From Novakomyces olei (lineage: Eukaryota; Ascomycota; Novakomycetes; Novakomycetales; Novakomycetaceae), in assembly GCA_016906335.1 (NCBI GenBank), contig JADEYG010000003.1:124001-188000 (forward strand): a DNA stretch of 64,000 nt, read 5' to 3'. This document shows, piece by piece, positions 42,181 through 55,483 of the stretch. Both the position numbers and the translations under genes were made by a program. Under the pieces are notes generated by a model. That model did no database searches and was not told where the DNA came from. It saw only the letters and a program-made list of their open reading frames with translations. The stretch's first letter is position 1. Every line of letters starts with the position of its first letter.

Positions 42181-43107
42181 CTATGCCTTTGTTGGTTTCC
42201 AATGCTGATCGTCATTAAACATGCTAACACCCCAGTTGGGAGCCATGTACCGCTTGTGATCCTTCTTGTTGATCTCGTCGATTGCCTCAACGTCAGCAGG
42301 GGACAACTCGACGTCCTCAAAGTTTGTCTTGATACGTGATGCAGTGACCGACTTTGGTACGACAGACCATCCCTTGGCAACACCCCATGCAATCATGACT
42401 TGAGCGGTAGAACAATTGTTCTTCTCAGCAATACTATTAATAACAGGGTCAGTATGAAGAGAGCTCGATGCCGATCCAAGGGGTGAATAGGCAGTAAGGT
42501 GAATGCCTTTGCTGTCGCAATATTCCTTGAGGCGATCCTGAGCCAAAAGGGGATGCAACTCAACTTGATTGACAGCCGGTACGACCTTCCAAGTATTGCT
42601 CAATCGCTCTAAATTGGCAGTATCAAAGTTAGATACTCCAATAGCACGTACTTTGCCCGTGTCTAAAAGCTTTTCCATCTCGGCCCAGGTATCGTTAATT
42701 GACCAACCATCATGGAAGATGATCTCACCCTTTTCGTTCTTCGGGTAATTCTCATCGTCGATTCCAGGCTGCATGGGCACAGGGTAATGCATGAGATACA
42801 GATCAAGATAGTCGACACCCAAATTCTCAAGAGACTTATCCAATGCCTCTTCGACGCGAGAATGATACGTATTCCACAATTTAGATGTTACAAAGATTTC
42901 GTCACGCGGAACTCTGCTCTGGCTGATTGCTTCACCGGCCTCCTTCTCATTCATGTACCGATAAGCAGAGTCAATGTGCCTATAGCCAGCGTCCAGCGCA
43001 GTCGCCACAGCTTCTTTGACTTCATGAGGCTTGGACTTGTATGTACCAAGGCCAACAGCTGGCACTTGTACGCCATTGTTCAACGTAAACGTCTTTCCAC
43101 TCGACAT
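42181..43107 (-). CDS. Aldo-keto reductase (Gcy1/Ypr1-like)
   Basis: NADPH-dependent carbonyl reductase of the AKR superfamily, 308 residues, single exon. The catalytic tetrad is present: Asp46 and Tyr51 in GYRHIDSAYRYMNE, Lys76 in TSKLWNT and His107 in LMHYPV. The cofactor-binding end VVPKSVTASRIKTN is typical. Closest in layout to yeast Gcy1/Ypr1, which reduce glyceraldehyde, methylglyoxal and other aldehydes or keto esters. No targeting signal. The substrate is inferred only at class level. Confidence 0.94.
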   Translation of the reverse strand: MSSGKTFTLNNGVQVPAVGLGTYKSKPHEVKEAVATALDAGYRHIDSAYRYMNEKEAGEAISQSRVPRDEIFVTSKLWNTYHSRVEEALDKSLENLGVDYLDLYLMHYPVPMQPGIDDENYPKNEKGEIIFHDGWSINDTWAEMEKLLDTGKVRAIGVSNFDTANLERLSNTWKVVPAVNQVELHPLLAQDRLKEYCDSKGIHLTAYSPLGSASSSLHTDPVINSIAEKNNCSTAQVMIAWGVAKGWSVVPKSVTASRIKTNFEDVELSPADVEAIDEINKKDHKRYMAPNWGVSMFNDDQHWKPTKA

Positions 43108-44069
43108 GATGTGTAATTAAATGTATCTAAAGATTGATACTTGAGAGTTGTTGCTGATAACGAGAGAACAAAAGCCCATATTTATAGTCTGCTTACACGA
43201 GCTGCGAGCGCAAGCGAGAACGAGCAGTTACCCTTTCGAGCGGAATTGTTCTCATGACGTCGAGGCTCCGATAACCCGATATACCATAAAGGGTCGGATC
43301 CATATGTTAGGGAAATTACGTCTCCCAAACGGGTAAACGCATCGAACACTAATAAAAATTGGTTAAAATTGCAATAGATTTCAAAAATCAGCAGCTGATG
43401 AGTACCAGTATAAGCAGGCGAACATATGAGAGCCCAAGAGACCGCCATGCTGGGGAGAGAGGAGGGCAGTGGCATAGGCGAGATGCAAACTCATTGCGCT
43501 CAATGCTTATCTGAGTCTTAATTTTAAAAACAGATCTATATTGATATTTTTGGCGTGGCTTGATATTGAGATCGCACTATCTATATGGCCAGGGGATCGC
43601 GTTGCTAAAGATACATTGAGATCAATCGTCATTGGATACAATAATATAGAAATTAGCATGACAAATCATCATCAAGATAAGCACAATAGAACAGATTGCA
43701 AAAACTAATTTGCAAATGGTAATTGTTCTTTGCGCCTACTCCATGAGTGGATCAATGATATTTGTACATGGTCGAGCAGGATGCTGTGAGCCACCGCAGC
43801 AAACGCGAAGGAGAATTGAGGCGCCAAGCTGTCTGAATTGTGATTGGTTTAGCAAGCAATTTCGACCATCGTAAGAGTGTATCGTTTTGGGAAGCTCGGA
43901 TAAATAGTTTAATAACAATCTACGTCATATTTAATTTCCGTCAAATTAACGGCATTGTTTATGTACAAGTAAATTTTTAAAGCAATACTAAAAGCGAACA
44001 CGCCAAACCATTTGCAGCATTGAGTAGCGATATTTATTGTTATAAACAGTCTAGCATTCTTTACGAAGC

Positions 44070-44342
44070 ATGGACCATAAACTGTCTAGTGACGAGCTTC
44101 ATTCATTCACACGAGTGTGCCTTGAGATGGTAGTATTTTAAAATACTTTCAACAATATTCTTTATTTGTATAGAGCGAAGTTGAATACACGTTGTGGCCA
44201 AGTGTTGGAATTAATAGTGCAGTTATGTGTGCTGGCTTTGGCGGTGGCGGTGGTAAAATATAAAGTTAAAATAATGATATTGGATAACCCACTTTGCGTA
44301 TTCTTTTCAGATACTACATTCTATGCTACTCGTAGATTCTGA
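44070..44342 (+). CDS. Possible small spliced gene of unknown function
   Basis: Three putative exons (44070-44129, 44174-44252, 44311-44342) joined by GT-AG introns of 44 and 58 nt in consistent phase would encode 56 residues. The product starts MDHKLSSDELHSF, contains a Gly-rich AGFGGGG and ends ATRRF. No family is recognised. An alternative frame through exon 2 and intron 2 is also open and hydrophobic, so the model is weak. Confidence 0.2.
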
Positions 44343-45296
44343 GCAATCAGCTTACCAGTGTGTAATGACCGATAAAAAACACGACATAAACAAGAGTCAC
44401 GTATACGAACTAATCTATGAGAGCATATTACGCACTGTGTAAGCCAAAATACCACAAAGCACCAAGTAATCCCATAGAATGCCTAATTCTATGAACTAAT
44501 ACGCTATGCAAAAATTTGCAGGATCCTCGTGCGACGGTGAGAATGGCAAGGCAGAACTTTTGTGTTTCTGTGGAGTGCAAAAGTTGCCTCCATGGTGGGC
44601 ATTGATGGAATACAAAAAACAAAACTGATTTAATGAGACTGAATCGCACTTGTGCGCTACTGCTGTCAACTTTTGTACTGAGCTCTTGAATGAACACTGC
44701 ATACTGCCTTTCCATACTCACCGTCTTTGGGGGATAATGTGGCACTGCATTGGGATTGTGCAAGTTCCTCAACTGGCTGACGCAAACCGCGTTTTAGCAA
44801 GCTGATTATTCCAAGTAAAATTGTCGAGTGATCGGTTCTTGAGATGACTCGGGGCGTTGCATGTTCATTGTGCCCCCACTTTTCAAATACGTATTAGAGA
44901 CTTGCAAGAATGGTGCTGGAAAATGATAACTGGCCCAGAAAGGCTGTTGCCTATTTGTTATTTATTTCACAGAGGAGTTGCATTGGCCGAATAATATTTA
45001 TACACTATAAGCTTTGTCCTATAGTGAAGTATTACTGCGTTATAGTTTGACCATTGCGCTCATAGAGTCCTATCATTGCGCCCTGAAGCTGTATAATATT
45101 TATTTACCATTGTTTCCGTGCATCAGTATCGGATCCGATACTCTAATGACGCGTCTGAAAATAGAGCAGTAAAGATTAAATTGTCGAAACTACAATAGCA
45201 TTGAGCACGACACAATTCTAGTGTACATTTAATCCCAAACTTGCAATAATATAATACTATAAAAGGGCTATGTACTATAAAAGGACCACATACAAT

Positions 45297-45412
45297 AGAG
45301 TACTAACACAATAAGAGTACTAACACATATATAGTACCAACACAATAAGAGTACTAACACATATATAGTACCAACACAATAAGAGTACTAACACATATAT
45401 AGTACCAACACA
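45297..45412. repeat. 34-bp tandem repeat
   Basis: Three near-perfect copies of a 34-bp unit built from acacaataagagtactaac followed by acatatatagtacca. It lies about 310 bp upstream of the J-protein gene. Confidence 0.88.
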
Positions 45413-45722
45413 ATTATTGTATTATACAGAGTTTGTGCTTGAAGAATATTGCACAACATAATAGAAAAATAATCGAAAAATAATAGAATAATAATCGAAT
45501 AATAATAACTCGAATCCATTGCTGTAGTAAACTCGCAGTTTACACCACACCGGCGCATACCAAACTCTGGCTGAACTCGAGTCTGCTTGGGTACGAGCCC
45601 GGTCTAATTCTGTCTGCACGGGCCAACGACAAGGACTGTCCCACACGATGAAAGCGTACTAATTTCAGCGTCTCGACTTTTCTGACCACCTTTTTTGGCA
45701 TACGTTTTCCACGTCTCTTGCC

Positions 45723-46529
45723 ATGCGGAGGTGTCTCAATATCCCGCGGGATCTACGCGTCACCCGGCAGTTTACGTGTGTGAGCGCTGTACGCAGTTTT
45801 GCGTCCGAAGCCGCTCGCACTTTTGAATGGCCAAGTTCGCCTCACCCTAACCCTTATCAAATATTCCATTTGCCCCGTACCGCGTCCGCCAACGATGTGA
45901 AGAAGAGATACTACGAGCTGGTAAAATGCTTTCATCCGGATACCGCTCCAAAGGAAGAAACGGCGTCTGCCACAGAGCTGAGGGAAAGGTTTCACAAAAT
46001 TGTAGCGGCTTACGAACTGCTCTCAAATCCATCCCGCCGGGCACAGTACGATCGCAGCGGGCTCGGCTGGGATCGGCAGGCTCCACGGACTTTGGCGAGT
46101 CGGCGGTCTGGCAAGGCCTGGCAGCCGATGCATAACGATGAATGGGAGTACTTTTACAATCGGCACTTTGCTGGTCGCGAAAATGCGAGCGGTGATAGGA
46201 CTTCTGCAGAGGGCAATTTACGAGACGATATCTCCAACAATCGTGGAGTCTTCATCGTCTGTCTATTAGCAGTCGTCGGCCTCATTGCACAGTCTTATCG
46301 TTTTGATCGCGAGCACCAAAACTTGCAGGCGCAAGTGAGTAATCGTCAGCATCAAACGGGAGAGGATTTGGCCGATACACGGTTTCTGGCTCACAATTTG
46401 TCTCACGGTGATAGAAGGCAAATGTTTTTAGAGTCGCGTGAGCACGGTAAACCTGCAGAATCGAGGTTTCGTGACAAGGCGCTCGACAATCATCTTTCTG
46501 CCGGTGAACGATGTGTAAATAACCCTTAA
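45723..46529 (+). CDS. JID1: Mitochondrial J-domain protein (Jid1-like)
   Basis: Probable Hsp70 co-chaperone of mitochondria, 268 residues, single exon. The N-terminus (MRRCLNIPRDLRVTRQF) is basic and hydroxyl-rich, a presequence. The J domain follows (about residues 43-103): NPYQIFHLPRTASANDVKKR, with the catalytic HPD in KCFHPDTAPKE, and ELLSNPSRRAQYDRSG. A single membrane segment lies near residue 180-195 (GVFIVCLLAVVGLIAQS). No Gly/Phe or zinc region, so type III. The layout suits yeast Jid1, but orthology is a moderate inference. A CCCTAACCCT word lies inside the coding region (45844-45853). Confidence 0.85.
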   Translation: MRRCLNIPRDLRVTRQFTCVSAVRSFASEAARTFEWPSSPHPNPYQIFHLPRTASANDVKKRYYELVKCFHPDTAPKEETASATELRERFHKIVAAYELLSNPSRRAQYDRSGLGWDRQAPRTLASRRSGKAWQPMHNDEWEYFYNRHFAGRENASGDRTSAEGNLRDDISNNRGVFIVCLLAVVGLIAQSYRFDREHQNLQAQVSNRQHQTGEDLADTRFLAHNLSHGDRRQMFLESREHGKPAESRFRDKALDNHLSAGERCVNNP

Positions 46530-46985
46530 ATTGGTGGGCCCTTTGGACTACAGGCACTTGAGTCAAACAAGACTGTTTTGTATATACAATGTACTTTTCG
46601 TCCCCAGTACGGGTTTCATATATGTGCAACCCCGACTTGATACCCGCGTGAGGCTGGCAACTTGAGTTCCGTCTTTCAGATTGTCATATAACTGCATTTA
46701 TACCTTACATTACATGTTCAGAATGAACGAATCAAGCTGCTGAGCTGATGCGATTATATTCCTTCAGCGATATTGGGCGCTGTGTAATTCTGTACATGGA
46801 AAATAGTAGCTGGTCGTATTATTGAGACATTGTCGACCATAGCAAACTGCTTGCAAAACTTTAAAGAAATAAAATACTTTCCAGCAAGCCGAAGTATGTA
46901 AAAAACATTAAAACTGTTAAATGTTTTCATGCAGTCTTTGGCACATCACGCGCCAAAAAGATGAATGGTAAACCTGTTGCAGTTT
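46530..46985. other. Convergent spacer, no gene seen
   Basis: 3' regions of the J-protein gene and the unidentified minus-strand gene. AT-rich; nothing recognised. Confidence 0.5.
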
Positions 46986-48026
46986 TCAGAGCACAATAGC
47001 ATCATACTCTGCTCTGTTCTCAAGCACATAGATATTCCCATTATCCTTGTCAAATACAGTATCTCCAACCCATTCGGTATAAAGATCGTGCTTTCGTGTC
47101 TTTGCAGGCTGCTCTGGCGATGGTATTTCAGCCAAAATTTCTTGTCGCCGCCTTATAGTTTTAAGCAACGACTGGCCGCGGCTTCGTGCCTCTTCGCACC
47201 AAGTCTCTGGGCACGAGAATCCTAGCAGTTCCTCAAGGATAGAATCTTGGCGCATCATGGCCACTCGAAAAAGCCATACTTCCCTATTATTGAACTGAGT
47301 AGAAGCAGTTTCAGGCCAATAGACAACGCAGTATTCAAGTAAGAACCCTGCAAATGCCACTAGAGGCACAGCTTCTGGCTGTACTAGATTTATTACACGA
47401 TCTAGAGTTAGGGCAGGATCTATACTCGCTAAATACGAGCACAGCCGATCCAAAAGTTCAGCCGGACCGGGATCAACTGTAGGCAGACACAAGATTAATG
47501 GGGGAATTTCTGTCGTCTCGTGACGTACACTGCGACGTGTGGCGGCTGCCACGCGTCGCCTCTCAGCGAATAACGTTGCATTGACAAAAAAAATTGCGTC
47601 TACTGGATCGCTGTACCGAAAAACAAACAGCTCGTCATACTCCTAATTTAATTAGTAAATACTTTGGCGTACACCTAAGTTTGAACGAGACGAAATTGCT
47701 GGACTGTGAGGAATCTAAGGACACAGAGAGTGACCTGAAAAAGGATCAATTATCATTGAGAAACCAAAATAGTTATCGAAACTGAGACGTTTACTCAGAC
47801 TGATCCCCACAATAATTTACCTTGGAAATTTCGGCGACAAACTGCTTTAAAGGCGCGAGTGAAATTGCACAATGGTCGACGAGGAAAGCAGCTAAAGTTT
47901 AGTTAATCCGGTTAATTGCTCTTTACCTCTTAATCCACAGAGCACAGGAATAAGGCCGTTAACCAGTTTTCGAGAGACTCGTGCATTTAGACCTAAGGCT
48001 GCAACTGCACGCTGAACACTTTCCAT
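46986..48026 (-). CDS. Unidentified spliced gene, possibly UPF0739/C1orf74-like
   Basis: Exon 1 (48026-47927) starts MESVQRAVAALGLNARVSRK and ends NGLIPVLCGLR. Exon 2 (47891-47821) continues AAFLVDHCAISLAPLKQFVA. One or more middle introns (between 47820 and about 47610) are not resolved. The last exon includes SDPVDAIFFVNATLFAERRR and runs to 46986, with the well-formed VINLVQPEAVPLVAFAGFLL, YCVVYWPET and ELLGFSCPETW. Composition and splicing phases say it is real. The segments PVLCGLRAAFLVD and PLVAFAGFLLEY remind me of the UPF0739 (C1orf74) family, but I am not sure. An earlier ATG at about 48197 in the same frame is possible. Confidence 0.6.
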
Positions 48027-48741
48027 GCCGCGAATGGCTCGCTTCTTGCCTATGTCATGGCAGTTGGACCAAGCAAATAGTGGATCGCTGAATGAGATTG
48101 CTAGAACAGTGACGATATAAATGATGTAGCCGATATTATAATTGTCGAAAATACTATATGTAGAAAAAGAAAAAAAATAAATAATAAGTCTATTCATTTA
48201 TTGACACAAATAATAAGATGCGGTTTAATGAGATTAGGGAAGCAAAATTAAGATTAATCAGTCTATTCAAAGAAGATGACGGTTTAAAGCAGAACTTTGT
48301 AATCAATTAAGAATAGCTGCCTTTTTCAAGCGATACATTCCTTCCTACTTGCTCAAAATTCTTTATGTAAAATCATAATTTGAATAAATGTTTTGAAATT
48401 TAATAAATGTGATCCTTGATATTAAAATCCTTACCGCAAGTTCAATAGTTCTAAATTTCATTGAGGCTAAACATTGAATAATCAATAAGCTACGATCTAC
48501 GTTTCGAACGCGCATGTATTCAGCTATAAATCAAAATAGCTCGGCAAACCAATGATCGAAGAAAATTTGTTTGGTTCAAGGCTAAGGGACTGAAGCGCTT
48601 TTTTGATTCTGTTAAGGGTTAGATAGGGTTTATGTCTATAATATATCATTTGATAAACATTATGTAGTAATTAATTATTTTCTTTTGCTGCAGTTCAGTT
48701 ATATTAAATTATTCCAAGGCGCATTTGCATTTAATCCACAC
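48027..48741. promoter_or_regulatory. Divergent region upstream of BCP1
   Basis: AT-rich. AAGGGTTAGATAGGGTTT at 48613-48630 is a telobox-like pair 110 bp before the BCP1 start. A hydrophobic minus-strand open extension of the left gene occupies the first 170 bp. Confidence 0.45.
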
Positions 48742-49777
48742 ATGGCAAAACGGCCATCGCAAGCAGACAAAGAGTCTGACCCGATTAATGCACAAGTCGA
48801 TAGCGCTCAAGACTCGGGAAAAGCGGCTATAGATGTTGTGAATGTGGACTTTGAAGTATGATAAAATTTGGACTGAAAAGATTGAAGTGAAAATGCCAAA
48901 CAGGAAACAATATAAAAAAAGTAGAAATAGAATAAAGAATCTAAAAACAAAGCAAATACCACCTCTATTGGAGTTCAATTACTAAATACAGTTCTTTGAT
49001 CCACAGGCGATTGATTTTCATGCGTTTCGCAACTTGTTAACGCAGCTTTTCGGCAGCGATGCGGCACAGTTTAATTTATCAGAATTATCAGATTTGATAT
49101 TGAGCCAACCAACGCTGGGATCGACAGTCAAAGTGGACGGCAACGAAAGCGATCCTTATGCACTTTTCACAATAATAAATATTAATGATCGGTACCAGAC
49201 CCAAGCTTGTATTAAGCAATTACAACAGTACATACTACGAAAAGCTACAGGGCCACTTTCGGAGGCCTTACACAAATTATTACGTCGTGCTTCCACCTCT
49301 CCGCCTCATGTGGGCCTCGTTTTGAGCGAGCGGTTGGTTAATATGCCAGTACAGATTGTGCCCCCAATGTACAAAATGCTGCTAGAGGAAATTTCATGGG
49401 CCGTTGCGGATAAGGAAGCTTACGAATTTTCACACTATCTTGTTGTCAGCAAGACGTTTACCGAGCACGGCACTCCTGGTTTTGATGAAGAGGATGACGC
49501 CGATAATCATGGGAAAAGGCCGCCAATGAAGCGAAGACGTCAACGGGAATTAGCGCGGCGAGCTGCGGCTCAAGACGAGGAAGAATCGACTAATTTTTTC
49601 CATCCGGAGGATCAGGTATTACGAGCTTTTGCTGTTGCGCATCAGCCCTTTGAGTACGATTCAACGGGAGATGCGGAAGCGAACAAGTTTGGGCTGCATA
49701 CACGTGGAGAGCTTATCTTATTAGAGGCAGAGCGATTTAAAGAAGCGATTGATGCTTTGCAGGGGGCTTTTTCTTAA
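48742..49777 (+). CDS. BCP1: Bcp1/BCCIP, ribosomal protein uL14 chaperone
   Basis: Nuclear protein that in yeast chaperones Rpl23 (uL14) and assists nuclear export; the human homologue is BCCIP. Two exons (48742-48855, 48992-49777) give 299 residues, normal for the family. The junction gives NVDFEFFDPQAIDFHAFRNL, the family signature. An alternative acceptor 15 nt downstream would omit FFDPQ in frame. Further landmarks: YALFTIININ, VGLVLSERLVNMPVQIVPP and YKMLLEEISWAV. The N-terminus is charged and the middle holds a basic patch (KRPPMKRRRQRE), a likely nuclear signal. Confidence 0.94.
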
Positions 49778-49795
49778 GCGAATTAGAGGATAAAT

Positions 49796-49814
49796 GAACG
49801 AATGAATGAATGAA

Positions 49815-49889
<75 letters not shown>

Positions 49890-49892
49890 ATT
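49796..49892. repeat. (AAAT)n microsatellite after BCP1
   Basis: Starts as AATG units, then about 20 AAAT units, directly 3' of the BCP1 stop codon and facing the MDV1 3' end. Confidence 0.95.
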
Positions 49893-50035
49893 GTAATTTT
49901 ATTATCATAGTCAAGGCACTATCTACCTGCACCGGATTTCTACCAAATCTTCCTCTCTCTTTCTTGGCAAAACCTTCGCTCTTATTCATCAACTGTGCAA
50001 ATACTCTTAAATGCAATGCTATGTATTACTTATAC

Positions 50036-52447
50036 TCAACAACTATACATGCCAACAGCCCCATCAAGACGCCCAGCAGTCAGGAACCCGTCTTTACAGC
50101 GCAATGAAACTATTCCTCTCCCCTCGTCATTACTATTATTCTCATCATTATGATTCTGCATTTCTCCACAAATCCAATGATTGCCAGACACACGATCATA
50201 CATCCTTACTACAGGTTCAGCAGTAGCAGTAGCAATGCGCCGTGAATCAATATTCAAAGCACGTACGGGTGAATCGTAAGCAAAAGCATCAAACACTGAA
50301 CCCATACGTAAGTCCCAGATACGTACACTGCGATCAAGAGAACCAGTAACGAGATGCCTTTCGTCAAATTGTAGAGCAGTTACGGCTCCAGTATGGCCCA
50401 GTAATGTCCGATGTACTTGACCAGAGCGAAGATCCCAAAGCCGGACAAGACCATCGGCTGTTCCTGTGGCAAGGGCAGCATCAAAACTCTGTAAGGCTCC
50501 CACAAAACCACATTTTATTACCTGTTTCTCAGAAGCATTGAAGTACTGAGGCATACTGCGTTCACCCGGTGTAAGAGCCGTAAACTGCGCTGCTGCCCAC
50601 AGGATATCAAGCGTCTGAACAAGCCGACCAGTCTCTAAATCGTAGTGTCTTACTGTCTTGTCTTCTGAGCCAGTTACCAGCGTGTTTCCTTGGAAGTGCA
50701 GAGCAGTTACTTCGCCTAAATGATCAGCAAAGACGTGTCTCTCACAACCGGCCGAATAAGAAGGGGAAGAAGAATCCAATTTATCCTTTTCTATTGCAGA
50801 TTTATATTCAGAGCTTCCAGAATCATTCTCCTGATCTAAGCCAAAATTATAGGCGTCACAGTAACTCAAATCCCAGAAACGCACAGTAGCATCGTTTGAT
50901 CCTGATGCTACAAATTGGTCAGAGAGTTGTAAAGCTCGAACAGAGGCAGTATGGCCCTCCAGCTTTGTCAGGCATCGGTTGGAAGCAATATTCCATACTC
51001 GCATAGAAGCTTCATCACTAGCACCTGTGATCATTGTTCCATAGGGGTAATCAAAGTCAACAGCAACAACTTCATCTTCATGGCATCGCAGAGTCTTGAT
51101 CAACGAGCCTGGGCCGTAATGCTCTTGGATTACAGGCCGAGATTTTCGTCGAAGTGCCCTCAATTTTCGTGTCCGTGCTGTATTTAACGTGCCCTCTACC
51201 GTGTGGGATATGATCGATGATGATCCGGTTGCTGGGGATTCAGTCCCTTTGTCTGTCGCGGCGTCATTATTATCCTGCTTGGCTTCCGACTCAAGCTTGG
51301 CTATTTCCTCCAGTTCCCGTCGCTCTAAGATCGCAGTTTCCAAAGATGATACTGTTATTAGGCAATGCGTTTGTAACAAATAGAGCTGCATATAAAAACT
51401 TAAATTGTCTAATAAATTAACAAATGGGAGACAAGATACGACTGAAATCATAAAGGTAACAGCAAAACGTGAAATTTAAACAAGGCGTAATTAAACAAAA
51501 ATAAATAACCTCTTACTGTAATCATTAGTTTCGTTTTCTTGAATTTCTAATCGCTCTAGTCGGTTCATAAGATCGGAACGCATCTCGTTCAATAACTTGA
51601 TTTTCTCGTCAATTTCGCGAATTTCCGAGGACGTAAGGATCTGCAGTAATTAGGGCAGCACGAAAACAAGAACGCACCTTTCTGACAGTAATGCTTTCGA
51701 GTTCGTCATTAAGTGCGGCACGTTCACGCTCAAGACGGCGCAGTGTAGGCTTAGTTTCTGATTTTAGTATAAATTGAAGTATAAATTGAGGTTAAACGTC
51801 AAAATCTTTTCGTCAAGTATGCAATACAAATCATGCAATAGAAATCAATCTTTGTACGAATTTATCAAAGGCAAACAATGAAAACCAAAAATAAAAACCA
51901 AAATCAAAACCAAAAAATAAAGAATAAAATAAAACAAAATTAAATTAAAAAAACAAAAAAAAACAAAAGACGACAAACCTGCAGTATTGGCCAAGTGTTT
52001 TTGCCGATGCCGTCCACCAGAAATACGCTTGGGATCTATTTCCTGCAGGCTGGCAGCAAATCCGTCAATTAGGGAATAAGTATTCGTATTCGTCTTGGGA
52101 ACCTGCTCGAGCAGCTCGTCTGGTAGAAAAGTTAAAGCTCGAAATTGCAGATCGCTCGGGTTCAAGGTGCTTCGCAACAGTTCTCCAGGAGACGCGGCGG
52201 ATAACATGCGACGCTGTAGACTCGGTCTTTTCAAGTAAGGTTTCATTGACCGGAGAGCCGTCTGCTGAGGTTCCGACCATACGGAAGCAATACTGGTCAT
52301 TGAGGATCCAAGTGTGCGGTAAAAGCCTTGTTGCCGGCCAGAATTGTCCGGTAACGAGCCGTTGCTGGACTGGGCGAGAGGTTGTGCATCAGTGACGGGT
52401 TTGCCATGAAGGCTATCTTCACCAATTGCGGAGCCTCCGCCCGCCAT
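50036..52447 (-). CDS. MDV1: Mdv1/Caf4-type mitochondrial division WD40 adaptor
   Basis: Links outer-membrane Fis1 to the dynamin Dnm1 for mitochondrial fission. Four exons (52447-51979, 51757-51678, 51640-51517, 51351-50036) give 662 residues. The N-terminal region contains LTFLPDELLEQVP and YSLIDGFAASL, the helix-loop-helix thought to bind Fis1. Exons 2-4 encode a long coiled coil (LRRLERERAALNDELESITV, EIREIDEKIKLLNEM). Six to seven WD40 repeats follow, including GTMITGASDEASMRVWN, ATVRFWDLS and VTGSLDRSVRIWDLR. I start at the ATG at 52447; the open frame upstream has no ATG. Introns are 37-221 nt. Divergent to verprolin. Confidence 0.93.
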
Positions 52448-53008
52448 TCCAGACTCGGCAATTTTGATAGTCTGTTTGTGGGTTTTAAAACTTAAATATA
52501 TTATATTAAAATAATAATAGTACGGACTGGCAATTGGCGATAAGCTGATCAACAGTCAATTTACATTATTATGTACAACGATAAGCTAAACAGGCTCTGG
52601 CTTTTCAGATTAAAATGATTGTTTAATTGCATTTGCACCGAGTCCCTGTGTTTGTGCTCGGCTTGCTTTGTTCTCATCACTTTGACTCTAATTTAATGCA
52701 ATTGGCTACCGTTGGAGAATTGATCATTTTGATATTAACGTTTAACGTATATTAACGGGGGAAATACCTGTTTGAATTAATTAATTAATCAGGGTTAGGG
52801 TTAGGGTTAATATCTCAGAAGGTGTACAGCGGACATTGGGTAATAAACACATATATACAGTTACTAGGAGGTGACTAATTAGCAAATTATAGATACAGTG
52901 CCATATATTATAGATCTCGTATACATTAACGAGGTCACAAACACTAACAGAGCTTGTACACGATCCATCAGTATACATGACGGATCCTTTGGTGACGCTG
53001 TGAACATT
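52448..53008. promoter_or_regulatory. Divergent promoter region MDV1/VRP1
   Basis: 561 bp between divergent starts. At 52791-52810 it holds three uninterrupted AGGGTT units, a true telomere-type repeat, 200 bp before VRP1 and 345 bp before MDV1. Confidence 0.55.
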
Positions 53009-54654
<1,646 letters not shown>

Positions 54655-55483
54655 AATTTGGATGTGAAAGGATTTAGATGAAACTTGTTTCAACAGTGTT
54701 GGCACACTTGTTCTGAAGGGTTGGTCGTCTTTTACTTGAGACTATTGAGTGAGTGGATCTCGAGACAAATTGGTTTTCTTCGATTATGGAAAATCGAATG
54801 CGTTTCCATCAAGTCGGCGCTCGACAATTAGATCGCAGAATTTGTTTGGCTTTAACGGAAGCAATATCTTTTCAATACCGAATTTGGAATGAAATTGAAC
54901 AAAGGCTTGAGGCCTGGCTTTCTTTCAAAGCTTGAGGCTTGAGAATATCGTTTCCAAAAATAATCGGTTATCAGGCGTATTTGGTAATTGCAATTTCGAG
55001 TTGGTTGTATAGTAGCAGCGAGAGAATCTTGTCGGAATACTGTCTAATGAACTTATACAGCATTGGATTGATGCATTCTGACGAGAAAATGAGTGGAGAG
55101 AAAAGGGTATGAATAGTAAAATTTACCATCAATAACGCTATTATCTTATTTATTTGTATTGGCCATATATCTGGTCGGCCGCCGGTTTATATAGACGCTC
55201 GATTGTACCCTGATTGTCTCCGTATACACAGATCGTTTCGGTACAAATTGGTACGGTTGTAATGAATATTATTTAGACATTTTTACTTTAGATACTTTCC
55301 TAGCCGCTTTTACCCACAACCCTAAGCTTATTTACGTAGTCTATTAATTTGAAAAACTATCGCTCTTGTGTATCTCTGACTCATGGCTCATGCCTGCACT
55401 TTTCTTTAGAGTAGAGGAAAATAAAAGAAAAAGAAAAAAAAAAAATCGGAAAATACGCAGAGAAATAAAAGAACAGAAGGAAT
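54655..55483. other. Convergent spacer VRP1/MTP18
   Basis: 829 bp with no recognised gene. A plus-strand open frame to 54935 lacks an ATG at its start and has no family features. One CCCTAAG word near 55319; A-rich tract at 55425-55445. Confidence 0.5.

Larger units (their letters stand above)
43108..45722. other. Gene-poor 2.6 kb region
   Basis: Longest interval without a clear gene. It holds a possible small spliced gene (44070-44342), an antisense open frame at 44428-44772 with no family features, and a 34-bp tandem repeat near the right end. The first 300 bp are the promoter of the aldo-keto reductase. Confidence 0.45.

Noticed and set aside
49783-50016. Minus-strand repeat ORF after BCP1
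   Set aside because: Same explanation: AAAT array read in an open frame.
54753-54935. 60-codon plus-strand ORF after verprolin
   Set aside because: Starts with GTG, no splice support and no recognisable domain.
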